This document shows positions 1 to 7,910 of a stretch of 64,000 nucleotides of DNA, in pieces; within the stretch, counting starts at the first letter, position 1; each line of letters begins with the position of its first letter. Source of the DNA: Paractinoplanes tereljensis (GTDB taxonomy: Bacteria; Actinomycetota; Actinomycetes; Mycobacteriales; Micromonosporaceae). The position numbers and the translations under genes are program-made. The stretch lies in the NCBI RefSeq assembly GCF_016862435.1, contig NZ_BOMY01000060.1, positions 1 to 64,000 of the forward strand, read 5' to 3'. The notes beneath the pieces are model-generated. The model was not told the origin of the DNA. It searched no databases and saw only the letters and a list, made by a program, of their open reading frames with translations.

Positions 1-142
1 CTGCGATGGGCGCGCGGGCAGCGCGGGTACCGCGCCGCGGGGCCGAGCGCGGATGCCACGAGTGGGCGCGGGGCACCGCGAGGCCCGGCGCGGCACCGCG
101 GGGGCGGGCCTCCCAGTCAGAAAGCGAGCCGCCGGGCAAAAA

Positions 143-198
143 CGCAGATCTTGGTGAGTTTCACCCCCATACGACGGCCTAACTCTTCAAGATCTGCG
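143..198. repeat. 18-bp inverted repeat with 20-nt loop
   Basis: Arms at 143-160 and 181-198 match in 16 of 18 positions; the innermost common block CGCAGATCTTG / CAAGATCTGCG is perfect over 11 bp. The loop is 161-180. It lies in non-coding DNA and is more AT-rich than its surroundings, so it may be a dispersed palindromic element or a transcription stop. Neither arm is followed by a clear T-run on the plus strand. Confidence 0.6.
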
Positions 199-280
199 CA
201 CAAAGCGCTTCAAAGCCGCGAACTGCGGCCGCCGCGCCCGGAGGGCAGATAGACGATCCGGCCCACACCGTGCGGCGACC

Positions 281-458
281 GGCCCAGCCAATCACCCACC
301 GCCAGCGGCTGCAGGGCGAGCGAGGCGGCACCTACGCCGCATGGCAACCCAGCCCAGCCCACCACCCACCGCCAGCGGCGGCAAGGCGAGCAAGACGGCA
401 CCCACGCCGCATGGCAACCCAGCCCAACCCACCACCCACCGCCAGCGGCGGCAAGGCG
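281..458. repeat. 70-bp tandem repeat, about 2.5 copies
   Basis: The block CACCCACCGCCAGCGGC recurs at 293, 363 and 433, a strict 70-bp period. Copies two and three are nearly identical across the unit up to 458, where the third diverges; the first copy is less well conserved upstream of 291. The period is not a multiple of three and no start site precedes it, so it is not a protein repeat. Confidence 0.75.
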
Positions 459-737
459 GCGGGGTGCCAACGGGACGCGGCGCGATGCGACCCAGCGCGG
501 CCCGGCCCGGCGTGAAGCGGGCCCGAGGCTGCCCGGCCCAAGGCGATGCGGCCCGGCGCGGCGCGAGGCGATGCGGCCCCGGCGGGCCAGGGCCCGGCGG
601 GACGTACCCAGCCCGGCCTGGCGCGGCGCGGGGTTGGGAGCGCGACCCCTCGCCTTGCGCGAAAGGCGCGCTTCGGCGCCGGGAACGCGGCTAGCGGGCG
701 CTGCTCGGCGGGACTGCTCGCTCGCCGTACTGAAAAA

Positions 738-1358
738 TTACGGCAGGAGATCCACCAAGCCGGTGTCCAGGTCGTAGACCGCGCCCACGATGTCTACCTG
801 GCCGGAAGCCACCGGGTCCGTTACGCCGGTTACGTCGCGCATGCGACGGACCGTGCGGGCCACGTGGGCTCGCATTGCCTTCTCCGGGGCGTCCGGGTCG
901 TCGGCACCCACCGCGAGCACCGCGGGGGTCAGCTGATCCACCAGGTAGCCGATGTCGCCCTCGGGGTACTCGTTGGTGCGGACCGCCTCCACCGCGGCCT
1001 GGACCGCGCCGCAGCGCTTGTGGCCCAGCACCATGATCAGCGGGACGCCCAGCTTGGCCACGGCGAAGCCGACCGAGCCCAGGACCGCGCGGTCGACCAC
1101 GTGGCCGCCGGAGCGGACCACGCAGATGCTGCCGAAGGTCTGGTCGAAGATGGCCTCCAGCGGGACCCGGGAGTCGATGCAGCCGACCACGACGGCGTGT
1201 GGCTGCTGGCCGCCGGAAGCGGCCGCGGCTGAGGAGACGCGGTGGCCGTGTTCGGGGCGGCCGCTGACGAAGCGTTTGTTGCCCGCTACGAGCTCGGCCA
1301 GCGCCTCCTCGGCGGTGATCACGGGAGAGGTGGCCGGAGCCGACGGGTCGGTCGTCAT
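738..1358 (-). CDS. beta-class carbonic anhydrase
   Basis: A 206-residue zinc enzyme expected to interconvert CO2 and bicarbonate in the cytoplasm. Two beta-class motifs are visible: Cys60-x-Asp62-x-Arg64 in GCIDSRVP, and His113-x-x-Cys116 in LGHKRCGA. Cys60, His113 and Cys116 would bind zinc, and the Asp62/Arg64 dyad is the usual gate. Length fits the family (about 200 residues). The ATG at 1358 was chosen because the region upstream in frame reads as non-conserved junk. The gene is divergent from the alpha/beta hydrolase at 1528, with about 170 bp between them for both promoters. The family assignment is secure; the physiological role (anaplerotic bicarbonate or pH balance) is inferred. Confidence 0.9.
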   Translation of the reverse strand: MTTDPSAPATSPVITAEEALAELVAGNKRFVSGRPEHGHRVSSAAAASGGQQPHAVVVGCIDSRVPLEAIFDQTFGSICVVRSGGHVVDRAVLGSVGFAVAKLGVPLIMVLGHKRCGAVQAAVEAVRTNEYPEGDIGYLVDQLTPAVLAVGADDPDAPEKAMRAHVARTVRRMRDVTGVTDPVASGQVDIVGAVYDLDTGLVDLLP

Positions 1359-1484
1359 GAAGGGATTCTCGCTGACATCGGGCAGGTGAACACGGAGTGC
1401 GAGACAACTCACGTTCCGCTTGCAAAACTGCCAAGAAATCTGTTTGTAACAGTGGCGGTCTGACTGATCGCGAGTGATGCTTAT

Positions 1485-1496
1485 TACCCGTGGGTA
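1485..1496. promoter_or_regulatory. short dyad TACCC-GT-GGGTA, candidate operator
   Basis: A perfect 5-bp inverted repeat with a 2-nt spacer, 32 bp upstream of the hydrolase start at 1528. Its position between two divergent genes is typical of an operator. No regulator gene is adjacent, so the binding protein is unknown. Confidence 0.35.
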
Positions 1497-1527
1497 CAAC
1501 GGGGCCGTGTTACTGGCGGAGGTGCCC

Positions 1528-2454
1528 ATGTCTGAGCGGTCGCAATTGACGCTCGCCGACGGTGCGACGCTGTGCGTGGAGTCCTGGGGGCCGGCGGACG
1601 CGCAGGTCACCGTGGTTCTGCTGCACGGCTGGTGTCTTGATCGGCGCACCTGGCATCACCAGGTGGCGGCGCTGCTGGAGATGCGGCCTACGCCCCGGGT
1701 GATCGCCTATGACACGCGCGGGCACGGGCGTTCGGGGTCGACCCGGCTGGCGTCGGCGACGCTCGGGCAGCTGGGTGAGGATCTCGCCGAGGTGCTGCGG
1801 GTCGTGGCGCCGGACGGGCCGGTGGTGCTGGCGGGGCATTCCATGGGCGGGATGACGATCATGGAGTTCGCGCACCGGTTCCCGGACGAGTTCACCCGCC
1901 GGGTGGCGGGGCTGCTCTTCGTGTCGACCACCGCCGAGGGGCACGCGCACACCCGCTACGGCCTGCCGCCGCGGCTGGCCCTGCTGATGCGGGCGGGTGA
2001 GACGCTCGGCGCCGGTCTGCTGGCCCGCTCGGGGGCCTGGCGGCCCCATCGCGCGGTGCTGCCGGCCCTTCGGCCGGCGTTGCGGTGGTTGCTCTTCGGC
2101 GATGAGTACGAGGACGCGGCCCTCCAGATCACGATCAAGAGCGTGGGGGGTACGTCGTTGCGCTCGATCGGCGGTTTCCGCACCTCGATCGGTGAGCAGC
2201 AGCGCCTCGACACGCTGGCCCGGCTCGGAAACGTGCCGGCCGCGGTGCTGGTCGGCGACCGCGACCGGCTGACCCCGCCGCCGTGCGCCAACTCGATCGC
2301 CGAGGCGTTGCCCGGCACCGAGCTGACCGTCTACCCGGGTGCCGGGCACATGCTGATCCTCGAGCGACACGTGGACGTCTCGGCGGTGCTGGCCGACATC
2401 GTGCGGCGGGCGATTCCGGTCAAGCGCCGCCGCACGCTCCGGAAGGCCGCCTAA
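1528..2454 (+). CDS. alpha/beta-fold hydrolase
   Basis: A 308-residue protein of the alpha/beta hydrolase superfamily. The N-terminal oxyanion segment is LLHGWCLDRRTW, followed by YDTRGHGRS, the nucleophile elbow GHSMGG with the catalytic Ser, a late GDRDRLTPP segment carrying the acid, and GAGHMLILE with the catalytic His. There is no signal peptide, so it is cytoplasmic. The substrate cannot be read from sequence; similar proteins include epoxide-hydrolase-like and lactonase-like enzymes. The ATG at 1528 is preceded by GGCGGAGG about six bases away; upstream in-frame starts lack such a site. Its stop overlaps by 4 bp the stop of the convergent SRPBCC gene. Confidence 0.85.
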   Translation: MSERSQLTLADGATLCVESWGPADAQVTVVLLHGWCLDRRTWHHQVAALLEMRPTPRVIAYDTRGHGRSGSTRLASATLGQLGEDLAEVLRVVAPDGPVVLAGHSMGGMTIMEFAHRFPDEFTRRVAGLLFVSTTAEGHAHTRYGLPPRLALLMRAGETLGAGLLARSGAWRPHRAVLPALRPALRWLLFGDEYEDAALQITIKSVGGTSLRSIGGFRTSIGEQQRLDTLARLGNVPAAVLVGDRDRLTPPPCANSIAEALPGTELTVYPGAGHMLILERHVDVSAVLADIVRRAIPVKRRRTLRKAA

Positions 2455-2906
2455 AGGGACTTGGCGAGCGCGTCCAGCAGGTCCTCGGTGCCCTGCCGGC
2501 GCTGCGCCGGGGTGTCCAGGCCGTCCAGGTAGACGCCCTGCTCGGTGACCACGAAGTCGGTGCCGCCGGACGCGCCGGCGGCCACCTCGACGGTGACGAC
2601 CGAGACCGAGATGCGCTCGCCGTTCATCGACATCTCGTAGGTGTAGACGATGCGCTCGCCCGGCACGATGTCGGTGTAGGTGGCGAAGAAGCCGAACCGG
2701 GTGCCGTTCTCGAACACCGACACCTGCGTCTCCCGGCCGCCCTCACGGAAGTCGAACGACTCGTCCTCGCGCTTCATCTCGGCCGGCCCGCCGAACCATT
2801 TCGCCTTGGCGGCCGGGTCGGCAAAGGCATTGAAGACCTTTTGCGGTACGGCGTCGAAGTGGCGCTCGATCCGGAAGGTGTCGTGCACCGTCGTCCGGTT
2901 TGTCAT
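2451..2906 (-). CDS. SRPBCC (AHSA1-type) domain protein
   Basis: A 151-residue single-domain START/Bet v1-like protein. The family marks are seen as FDAVPQKVFNAFADPAAKAKWF near the N-terminus, FREGGRE in the middle and a C-terminal helix that closes the hydrophobic cavity. These AHSA1-like proteins bind small hydrophobic ligands; the ligand is unknown. Its ATG overlaps the stop codon of the ArsR-type gene by 4 bp (ATGA), so the two are translationally coupled. This regulator-SRPBCC pair is a common actinobacterial arrangement, in which the SRPBCC protein is expressed under the control of its own ArsR partner. Confidence 0.85.
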   Translation of the reverse strand: MTNRTTVHDTFRIERHFDAVPQKVFNAFADPAAKAKWFGGPAEMKREDESFDFREGGRETQVSVFENGTRFGFFATYTDIVPGERIVYTYEMSMNGERISVSVVTVEVAAGASGGTDFVVTEQGVYLDGLDTPAQRRQGTEDLLDALAKSL

Positions 2907-3226
2907 TGCTCGTCCTCCTCAAGGAATGCTTCCAAACGGTCCAGGCGTGCCGTCCAGCCGGCCCGGCGGTCGGCGATCCACTGCTCGGCCTGTTGCAGCG
3001 CGGCCGGCTCGAGGCGGCAGGTGCGCACCCGGCCGACCTTCTCCGACCGGACCAGGCCGCTCTCCTCCAGCACCCGCAGGTGCTGGAGCACGGCCGGCAG
3101 CGACATGGTCAGCGGCTCGGCGAGCTGCTTGACGGTGGCCGGACCACGGCTGAGCCGGTCGACCATGGTGCGCCGGCTGCCGTCGGCGAGTGCCGCGTAC
3201 ATCCGGTCGAGCTGATGGTTAAGCAC
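2903..3226 (-). CDS. ArsR-family winged-helix repressor
   Basis: A 107-residue regulator. The winged helix spans most of the protein (LADGSRRTMVDRLSRGPATV, then the recognition helix around SLPAVLQHLRVLEESGLV, then the wing with KVGRVRTCRLE). No metal-binding cysteine pair is present, so this is the non-metal sensor type usually paired with SRPBCC proteins. I prefer the GTG at 3226 to the GTG at 3250: a -35 TTGACA (3261-3256) and -10 GATACT (3239-3234) place transcription start about at 3226, giving a leaderless message, and the family begins with residues equivalent to MLNHQLDR. The start codon lies inside the operator at 3219-3234, which suggests tight autorepression. Confidence 0.85.
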   Translation of the reverse strand: MLNHQLDRMYAALADGSRRTMVDRLSRGPATVKQLAEPLTMSLPAVLQHLRVLEESGLVRSEKVGRVRTCRLEPAALQQAEQWIADRRAGWTARLDRLEAFLEEDEQ

Positions 3227-3261
3227 TTGCTTAAGTATCCAGACCGGCACCCGACTGTCAA
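3219..3261 (-). promoter_or_regulatory. promoter plus 16-bp operator of the ArsR-SRPBCC operon
   Basis: The perfect palindrome TTAAGCACTTGCTTAA (3219-3234) consists of two 7-bp arms and a 2-bp centre. It covers the 3' edge of the -10 and the GTG start of the ArsR gene. The -35 TTGACA is at 3261-3256 on the minus strand and GATACT at 3239-3234, 16 bp apart. Binding of a dimeric repressor here would block both polymerase and the ribosome start region. Confidence 0.75.
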
Positions 3262-3333
3262 GGACAGGTCTCCGGGGAGTAAATTCGATTGCCCCCCTTT
3301 TTCTCCGGGGCTGGAAAAGGGAGATCCACCGAC

Positions 3334-5475
3334 TTGAGCGACCCCACCGTCCTTCAGCAAGAAATCGCGCTCGAGCAGAAGCACGTCGACCGGGTCTACG
3401 CCCGGCTCGTCGACCTGCGCCGGGACGCCTCGCGCGCCGAGAAGGAGGGCTACCAGCTCTCCCGCGTCGGCACGTTCGGCGCCCTCGTCGAGCGCGACGC
3501 GATGGTCTTCCACGCCGCCCGCCGCCGGCACGCCCTCGACACCGAATACGAAGGGCTGGTCTTCGGCCGCCTCGACCTGGCCACCGGCGCCACCCACTAC
3601 GTCGGCCGGATGGGCATCCGCGACGAGAACTCGGCGCCCCTGGTGGTCGACTGGCGGGCGCCCGCGGCCGCCGCGTTCTACCGGGCCACCGCGGCCGAGC
3701 CGCTCGGCGTGGTGCGCCGCCGGATGATCCAGTCGGCCCGGGAACGGGTCACCGGGATCGAGGACGACCTGCTCGACCCCGAGGCGGCCCCCGACGACAT
3801 GCGGGTGGTCGGCGACGGCGCCCTGCTGGCCAGCCTGTCCAAGGCGACCGGGCACGGCATGCGCGACATCGTCGCCACCATCCAGCGCGAGCAGGACGAG
3901 GCGATCCGCTCCCCCGCCGGCGGGGTGACGATCGTGACCGGCGGCCCGGGCACCGGCAAGACCGCGGTGGCCCTGCACCGGGCGGCCTACCTGCTCTATT
4001 CGGACCGCAGCCGGTTCGCCGGCGGCGGCATCCTGGTGGTCGGCCCGTCCGGCGTCTTCGTGGAGTACATCGCGACCGTGCTGCCCTCGCTCGGCGAGGA
4101 CACCGCGACCCTGCGCTCGCTCGGCTCGCTGGTGCCCGCCTACGACACCACCCGGGTCGACTCCGGGCCGGTCGCCGCGATCAAGGGCTCGCTGCGCATC
4201 CGGCGGGTGCTGGAACGAGCCTCGCACGACGCGGTGCCGGGCGCCCCCACCGAGCTGCGCCTGCTCTACCGGGGCACGCTGCTGCGGCTGGGCGCCAATG
4301 AGCTGGAGCAGATCCGCCGCAAGGCGCTGCCCCGCGGCGCCCGCCGCAACGAGGTCCGCAGCCACGGCTTCGACCGGCTCTTCGACGCGCTCTGGGCGCA
4401 GGCCCGCCAGTCCAAGCCCGCCGGCCTGCCGGAGAAGCGGGAGTTCGAGGCCGAGCTGGCCGACCGCAACGACTTCCGGGAGTTCCTGAAGGCGTGGTGG
4501 CCCCGGTTCACCCCGTTGCGGGTGCTGCGCTGGCTGGCCGACCCGGCCCGGCTGCGCAACTACGCCAACGGGCTGCTCTCCCGGGAGGAGATCGGGCTGC
4601 TGGAGGGCTCGTTCGCGCTGCTCGACGAGCAGGGCCCGACGATCGCCGACGTGGCGCTGCTGGACGAGCTGGACGAGCTGATGGGCCGGCCCCGCAAACC
4701 GCAGCAGAAGAGCAAAAACCCGTTCCATGTACGCGATGGCGTCCAGGAGGTCAGCACCTTCTCCGACCGCCAGGCCGCGGCCCGCTCGCAGAACGTGCAG
4801 CGGGACGAGGACTACCGCGACTACGCGCACGTGGTGGTCGACGAGGCGCAGGACGTGACGCCGATGCAGTGGCGGATGATCGGCCGCCGCGGGCAGTACG
4901 CATCCTGGACCATCGTCGGCGACCCGGCCCAGACCGCCTGGTCGGGCGACCTGGAGGAGCTGGACCGGGCCCGGGAACGGGCACTCGGCTCGCGCCGGCG
5001 CAACACCTACGCGCTGACCACCAACTACCGGAACTCGTCGGAGATCTTCGAGGTGGCCGCGCGGGTGATCCGCACGATCATGCCCGACCTGCCACTGCCG
5101 TCGGCGGTGCGCAGCACCGGGGTCGAGCCGGTCGACCTGGTGGCCACCGCGGCCGGGCTGCCCGGGCTGGTGCGGGAGCTGGCCGAGAAGCAGCTCACCG
5201 ACGTGGACGGGACGATCGGCGTGATCACCCCGGTGCCGCGCCAGGAGGAGATCGCCGGCTGGCTGACCGGGCTGCCGGAGCGGGTCCAGGTGGTCACGGC
5301 GCTGGAGGCCAAGGGCATGGAGTACGACGCGGTCGTGCTCGTCGAGCCGGCGGCGCTCACCAAGGACGCCGCCGGGATCCGCACGCTCTACGTCGCCCTG
5401 TCCCGGGCCACCCAGCGCCTGACCACGGTGGGGACGGACGCCAACTGGATGCCGGCTACGGGCAGTGTCTCTTAG
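3334..5475 (+). CDS. HelD-like RNA polymerase-recycling superfamily 1 helicase
   Basis: A 713-residue SF1 ATPase. An N-terminal coiled-coil arm (VLQQEIALEQKHVDRVYARL, about residues 4-30) is the secondary-channel arm expected in HelD. Walker A GGPGTGKT is at 203-210, Walker B/DEAQ at 503-506, a motif around VGDPAQTAW follows, and a C-terminal motif VI segment reads LYVALSRAT. Actinobacterial HelD removes stalled RNA polymerase from DNA and can confer rifamycin tolerance; this gene fits that family better than UvrD/PcrA because of the arm and length. The TTG at 3334 gives the family-like start and has AAAGGGAG upstream; a TTG at 3289 is the alternative. The gene is convergent with the next, overlapping by 4 bp. 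Confidence 0.85.
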   Translation: MSDPTVLQQEIALEQKHVDRVYARLVDLRRDASRAEKEGYQLSRVGTFGALVERDAMVFHAARRRHALDTEYEGLVFGRLDLATGATHYVGRMGIRDENSAPLVVDWRAPAAAAFYRATAAEPLGVVRRRMIQSARERVTGIEDDLLDPEAAPDDMRVVGDGALLASLSKATGHGMRDIVATIQREQDEAIRSPAGGVTIVTGGPGTGKTAVALHRAAYLLYSDRSRFAGGGILVVGPSGVFVEYIATVLPSLGEDTATLRSLGSLVPAYDTTRVDSGPVAAIKGSLRIRRVLERASHDAVPGAPTELRLLYRGTLLRLGANELEQIRRKALPRGARRNEVRSHGFDRLFDALWAQARQSKPAGLPEKREFEAELADRNDFREFLKAWWPRFTPLRVLRWLADPARLRNYANGLLSREEIGLLEGSFALLDEQGPTIADVALLDELDELMGRPRKPQQKSKNPFHVRDGVQEVSTFSDRQAAARSQNVQRDEDYRDYAHVVVDEAQDVTPMQWRMIGRRGQYASWTIVGDPAQTAWSGDLEELDRARERALGSRRRNTYALTTNYRNSSEIFEVAARVIRTIMPDLPLPSAVRSTGVEPVDLVATAAGLPGLVRELAEKQLTDVDGTIGVITPVPRQEEIAGWLTGLPERVQVVTALEAKGMEYDAVVLVEPAALTKDAAGIRTLYVALSRATQRLTTVGTDANWMPATGSVS

Positions 5476-6380
5476 GGGATGGGTACGCTGACCGCGTCGT
5501 AGGTGGTGGTGGGCTCGGCCGGGGTGGTGAACCGGGCGTTGGGCAGGTAGAGGCGGTTGCCGTACTCGGCGATGGTGGTCGGGACGTCGAACGAGGGGTC
5601 GGTCGTCCTTCCGATTACCTCGCCGGCCGTCCCGGCCCGGTTCAGGTGGATCTTGGCGATCAGGTTGAGCCGGTTCTGCACCACGTACAGATCGCGGCCG
5701 CGCAGCCAGAGGCCGTCACCGTTCGGGACCAGCTCGCCGCCCAGGTCGATCTCGGTGGTCACCCCGGCGTAGGTGGTGCGGAACAGCTTGCCGGTGTTGG
5801 ACTGCACGACGATCAGGGCGCGGCCGTCCGGGGTCGCGGCGATGCCGTTGGCGTTGTTGCCGGTGGTGTAGGCGATCTGGCCGGTCAGCGGCACCCTGGT
5901 CGCGGCGTCGGGCAGCTTGCCCTTGGCCAGGGAGAGCTTGAACAGCACCGGGTTGGTCGAGTCGGTGTACCAGGCGGCACCGCCGGTGAGCACGACGTCG
6001 TTGATGAACGACGGCACGGTCTGCAGCGGGTAGGACTTCAGCACGGCACCGGACCGGGTGTCGATCACCCGGGCGTCGCCGCCGCTGCCGCCGGCCACGA
6101 AGAGCCGGCCGCGGTCGTCGATCTTGAGGCCGAGCGACGGGGTGCCCGGTCCCTCGCTGAGGACTCTGCCCTCGCCGGTCTTGAGGCTGACCCGGTAGAT
6201 GTCGCCGTCGCGGCGGGAGCCGAAGTAGGCGTACGGGCGGTCGCCGATGGCGATGCCCTCCGGCTGGAAGCCGGCCGGCAGCGAAAGCGTCCGGATGGGG
6301 GAATGTGCGGCGGCCGGCGACGCGCCGAGCGCCACGGCCAGCAGGGTGGAGACGACAATCGCGAGAGTACGTCTGGACAC
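5472..6380 (-). CDS. secreted SMP-30/gluconolactonase-like beta-propeller protein
   Basis: A 302-residue protein with an N-terminal signal peptide (RR-TLAIVVSTLLAVALGASPAAA, cleavage near residue 25). The rest is a run of short beta-rich repeats such as FQPEGIAIGDRPYAYFGS, KIDDRGRLFVAGG and NANGIAATPDGRALIVV, which is the pattern of a six-bladed SMP-30/NHL-type propeller. The family includes calcium-dependent lactonases but many secreted members have no known substrate, and I cannot point to a full metal triad. It acts outside the cell or at the wall. The gene ends 4 bp inside the HelD stop region; its promoter region is shared divergently with the CDF gene. Confidence 0.75.
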   Translation of the reverse strand: MSRRTLAIVVSTLLAVALGASPAAAHSPIRTLSLPAGFQPEGIAIGDRPYAYFGSRRDGDIYRVSLKTGEGRVLSEGPGTPSLGLKIDDRGRLFVAGGSGGDARVIDTRSGAVLKSYPLQTVPSFINDVVLTGGAAWYTDSTNPVLFKLSLAKGKLPDAATRVPLTGQIAYTTGNNANGIAATPDGRALIVVQSNTGKLFRTTYAGVTTEIDLGGELVPNGDGLWLRGRDLYVVQNRLNLIAKIHLNRAGTAGEVIGRTTDPSFDVPTTIAEYGNRLYLPNARFTTPAEPTTTYDAVSVPIP

Positions 6381-6458
6381 GGAGATTGGGTTCCTTTCCA
6401 GGCGGTGCTTTTGTGTTGTCAGTCAGTGCATACCCCCGTTTCGGGCGATCGGTTCGGG

Positions 6459-6487
6459 TTGCACATATAGCGATGTACGCATACATT
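6459..6487 (+). promoter_or_regulatory. candidate promoter with overlapping dyad for the CDF gene
   Basis: A -35 TTGCAC (6459-6464) and -10 TACATT (6482-6487) are 17 bp apart. The -10 overlaps an inverted repeat ATGTA-CGCA-TACAT (6473-6486). A metal-responsive repressor site at such a place would be in keeping with the exporter downstream, but no repressor gene is adjacent. Confidence 0.5.
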
Positions 6488-6522
6488 GGCCGGAGCGCGA
6501 GGCGCCGACGGAGGGTTGAGGC

Positions 6523-7437
6523 ATGGGTGCCGGGCACGACCACGGGACGCAGGCGTTGCACGCCGGCGCGAAGCACCGCGCCCGGCTCTGGTGGGCGGCC
6601 GGCATGCTGGCCGCGTTCATGGTCGTCGAGGCGGCCGCCGCGCTGATGACCGGCTCGCTGGCCCTGCTCTCGGACGCCGGCCACATGTTCACCGACGTGC
6701 TCGGCATCGCGATGGCGCTGGCCGCGATCACCGCGGCCGGCCGGGCCGGGGCCGATTCGCACCGCACGTTCGGGCTCTACCGGCTCGAGGTGCTGGCCGC
6801 GCTGGCCAACGCCGTCCTGCTCACCGCGGTGGCCGGGTTCGTGCTGGTGCAGGCGGTGCGCCGGTTCACCGACCCACCCGACGTGCCGGCCGGCTCGATG
6901 CTGGTGGTGGCGATCGGCGGCCTGATCATCAACCTGATCGCCTTCGCGCTGCTGCGGTCGGGCGCCAAGGAGAGCATCAACGTCCGCGGGGCATACCTCG
7001 AGGTGGTCGGCGACCTGCTCGGCTCGGCCGGGGTGATCGTGGCCGCCGTGATCATCGGGTTGACCGGCTGGTCCTACGCCGACCCGATCGTCGCCGTGAT
7101 CGTGGCCCTGATGATCCTGCCGCGCACCTTCGCGCTGGGCCGCTCGGCCGTGCGCATCCTGGTGCAGGCCGCCCCGGAGCACCTGGACATCACCGCGGTG
7201 CGCGCCCGGCTGGCCGCCGTCCCCGGCGTCTGCGACGTCCACGACCTGCACGTCTGGACGCTGACCTCGGGCATGGACGTGGCCTCGGCGCATCTGAGCC
7301 TGGAGCCCGCGGCCGAGTTGGCGGCGGTGCTCGACACGGCCCGCGAGGCGCTGCACGACGAGTTCGACATCGAGCACGCCACGCTGCAGGTCGAGCCGGT
7401 CGGTTCCAGCGGACGGTGTGCGCCCGCAGGGTGGTGA
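6523..7437 (+). CDS. cation diffusion facilitator (CDF) metal exporter
   Basis: A 304-residue membrane protein of the CDF/ZnT family. Six transmembrane helices can be placed between about residues 20 and 200; TM2 carries the SDAGHMFTD metal site (His/Asp pairs) and TM5 carries EVVGDLLGS. A His-rich N-terminus (GHDHG) and a cytosolic C-terminal domain (VPGVCDVHDLHVWTLTSG) typical of CDFs follow. It should export Zn(II) or a related divalent metal in exchange for protons. The last dozen residues look like a variable tail. The ATG has GGAGGG about nine bases upstream. It stands alone, with a promoter and dyad just upstream. Confidence 0.9.
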   Translation: MGAGHDHGTQALHAGAKHRARLWWAAGMLAAFMVVEAAAALMTGSLALLSDAGHMFTDVLGIAMALAAITAAGRAGADSHRTFGLYRLEVLAALANAVLLTAVAGFVLVQAVRRFTDPPDVPAGSMLVVAIGGLIINLIAFALLRSGAKESINVRGAYLEVVGDLLGSAGVIVAAVIIGLTGWSYADPIVAVIVALMILPRTFALGRSAVRILVQAAPEHLDITAVRARLAAVPGVCDVHDLHVWTLTSGMDVASAHLSLEPAAELAAVLDTAREALHDEFDIEHATLQVEPVGSSGRCAPAGW

Positions 7438-7553
7438 TCATCACACCTGAGGGTGCACGATCGTCACACTGGCCACCGCGTCCGCCAACCACCGTCCGGT
7501 TCCCGGCGTCGTCTCTACGCTTGGTGGCCATGCCATCACGGAGGGACACAGCC

Positions 7554-7865
7554 ATGACCCAGTCCGTCATCCACCATCCCCGAATCGCCTGGGACGGTGC
7601 CCGGGCGTTCGTCCGGGCCGCCGGCAGCCCGCACTCGGAGACCTTCGCGTCCCGGGTGCTGAGCCGCCTCGGAAGTGAGATCTACGGCCAGTTCGCCGAC
7701 ACCCGGCAGCTCCTGCTGACGGCGCTGGTCGAGACCGGCGGCGACCGGCACGCGAGTGACGTGGAGGCCGGCAAGTGGCGGGTGCGACTGGAGGACCTCC
7801 TGCGCACCAGCCCGGAGTTGGCCGGCGCGGTACGCGAGTTGACCGATGAGGCGCTCGAACTCTGA
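7554..7865 (+). CDS. small protein of unknown function
   Basis: A 103-residue soluble, mostly helical protein that I do not recognise. It starts with ATG at 7554, eight bases after a good GGAGGG site. The composition (balanced Asp/Glu/Arg, regular hydrophobic spacing such as RQLLLTALVETGG and VRLEDLLRTSPELAGAVREL) and high third-position GC support coding. The C-terminal half with SPELAGAVRELTDEAL resembles short effector-associated helical modules seen in actinobacteria, but this is only an impression. There is no signal peptide or membrane segment. It is followed after 45 bp by the PfkB-kinase gene. Confidence 0.6.
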   Translation: MTQSVIHHPRIAWDGARAFVRAAGSPHSETFASRVLSRLGSEIYGQFADTRQLLLTALVETGGDRHASDVEAGKWRVRLEDLLRTSPELAGAVRELTDEALEL

Positions 7866-7910
7866 GTTTTAATCGTCTTTTCCCGGTCCGGGTGCCTACA
7901 GAAGTGCAAA

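Larger units (their letters stand above)
1..737. other. gene-free, repeat-rich GC-rich stretch
   Basis: I find no convincing gene here. Open frames exist on both strands but their translations are Arg/Ala/Gly/Pro-rich low complexity with no domain and no ribosome binding site. The stretch holds an inverted repeat (143-198), a 70-bp tandem repeat (about 281-458) and a very C/G-rich, degenerate tract of short 'cggcccggcg' runs (about 485-640) before the stop codon of the carbonic anhydrase gene. Confidence 0.6.

Noticed and set aside
281..458. Possible CRISPR or protein repeat
   Set aside because: Units of 70 bp touch each other without spacers, and the period is not a multiple of three.
546..1232. 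Long plus-strand open frame over the carbonic anhydrase gene
   Set aside because: It is antisense to a gene with clear active-site motifs, is Arg/Gly-rich and has no ribosome site.
4494..6470. Very long plus-strand open frame within the helicase and propeller genes
   Set aside because: Its translation is low-complexity Arg/Gly/Ala; the helicase frame has all SF1 motifs.
5716..7377. Long minus-strand open frame over the metal exporter
   Set aside because: It overlaps the well-supported CDF gene antisense and lacks any domain, typical of high-GC shadow frames.
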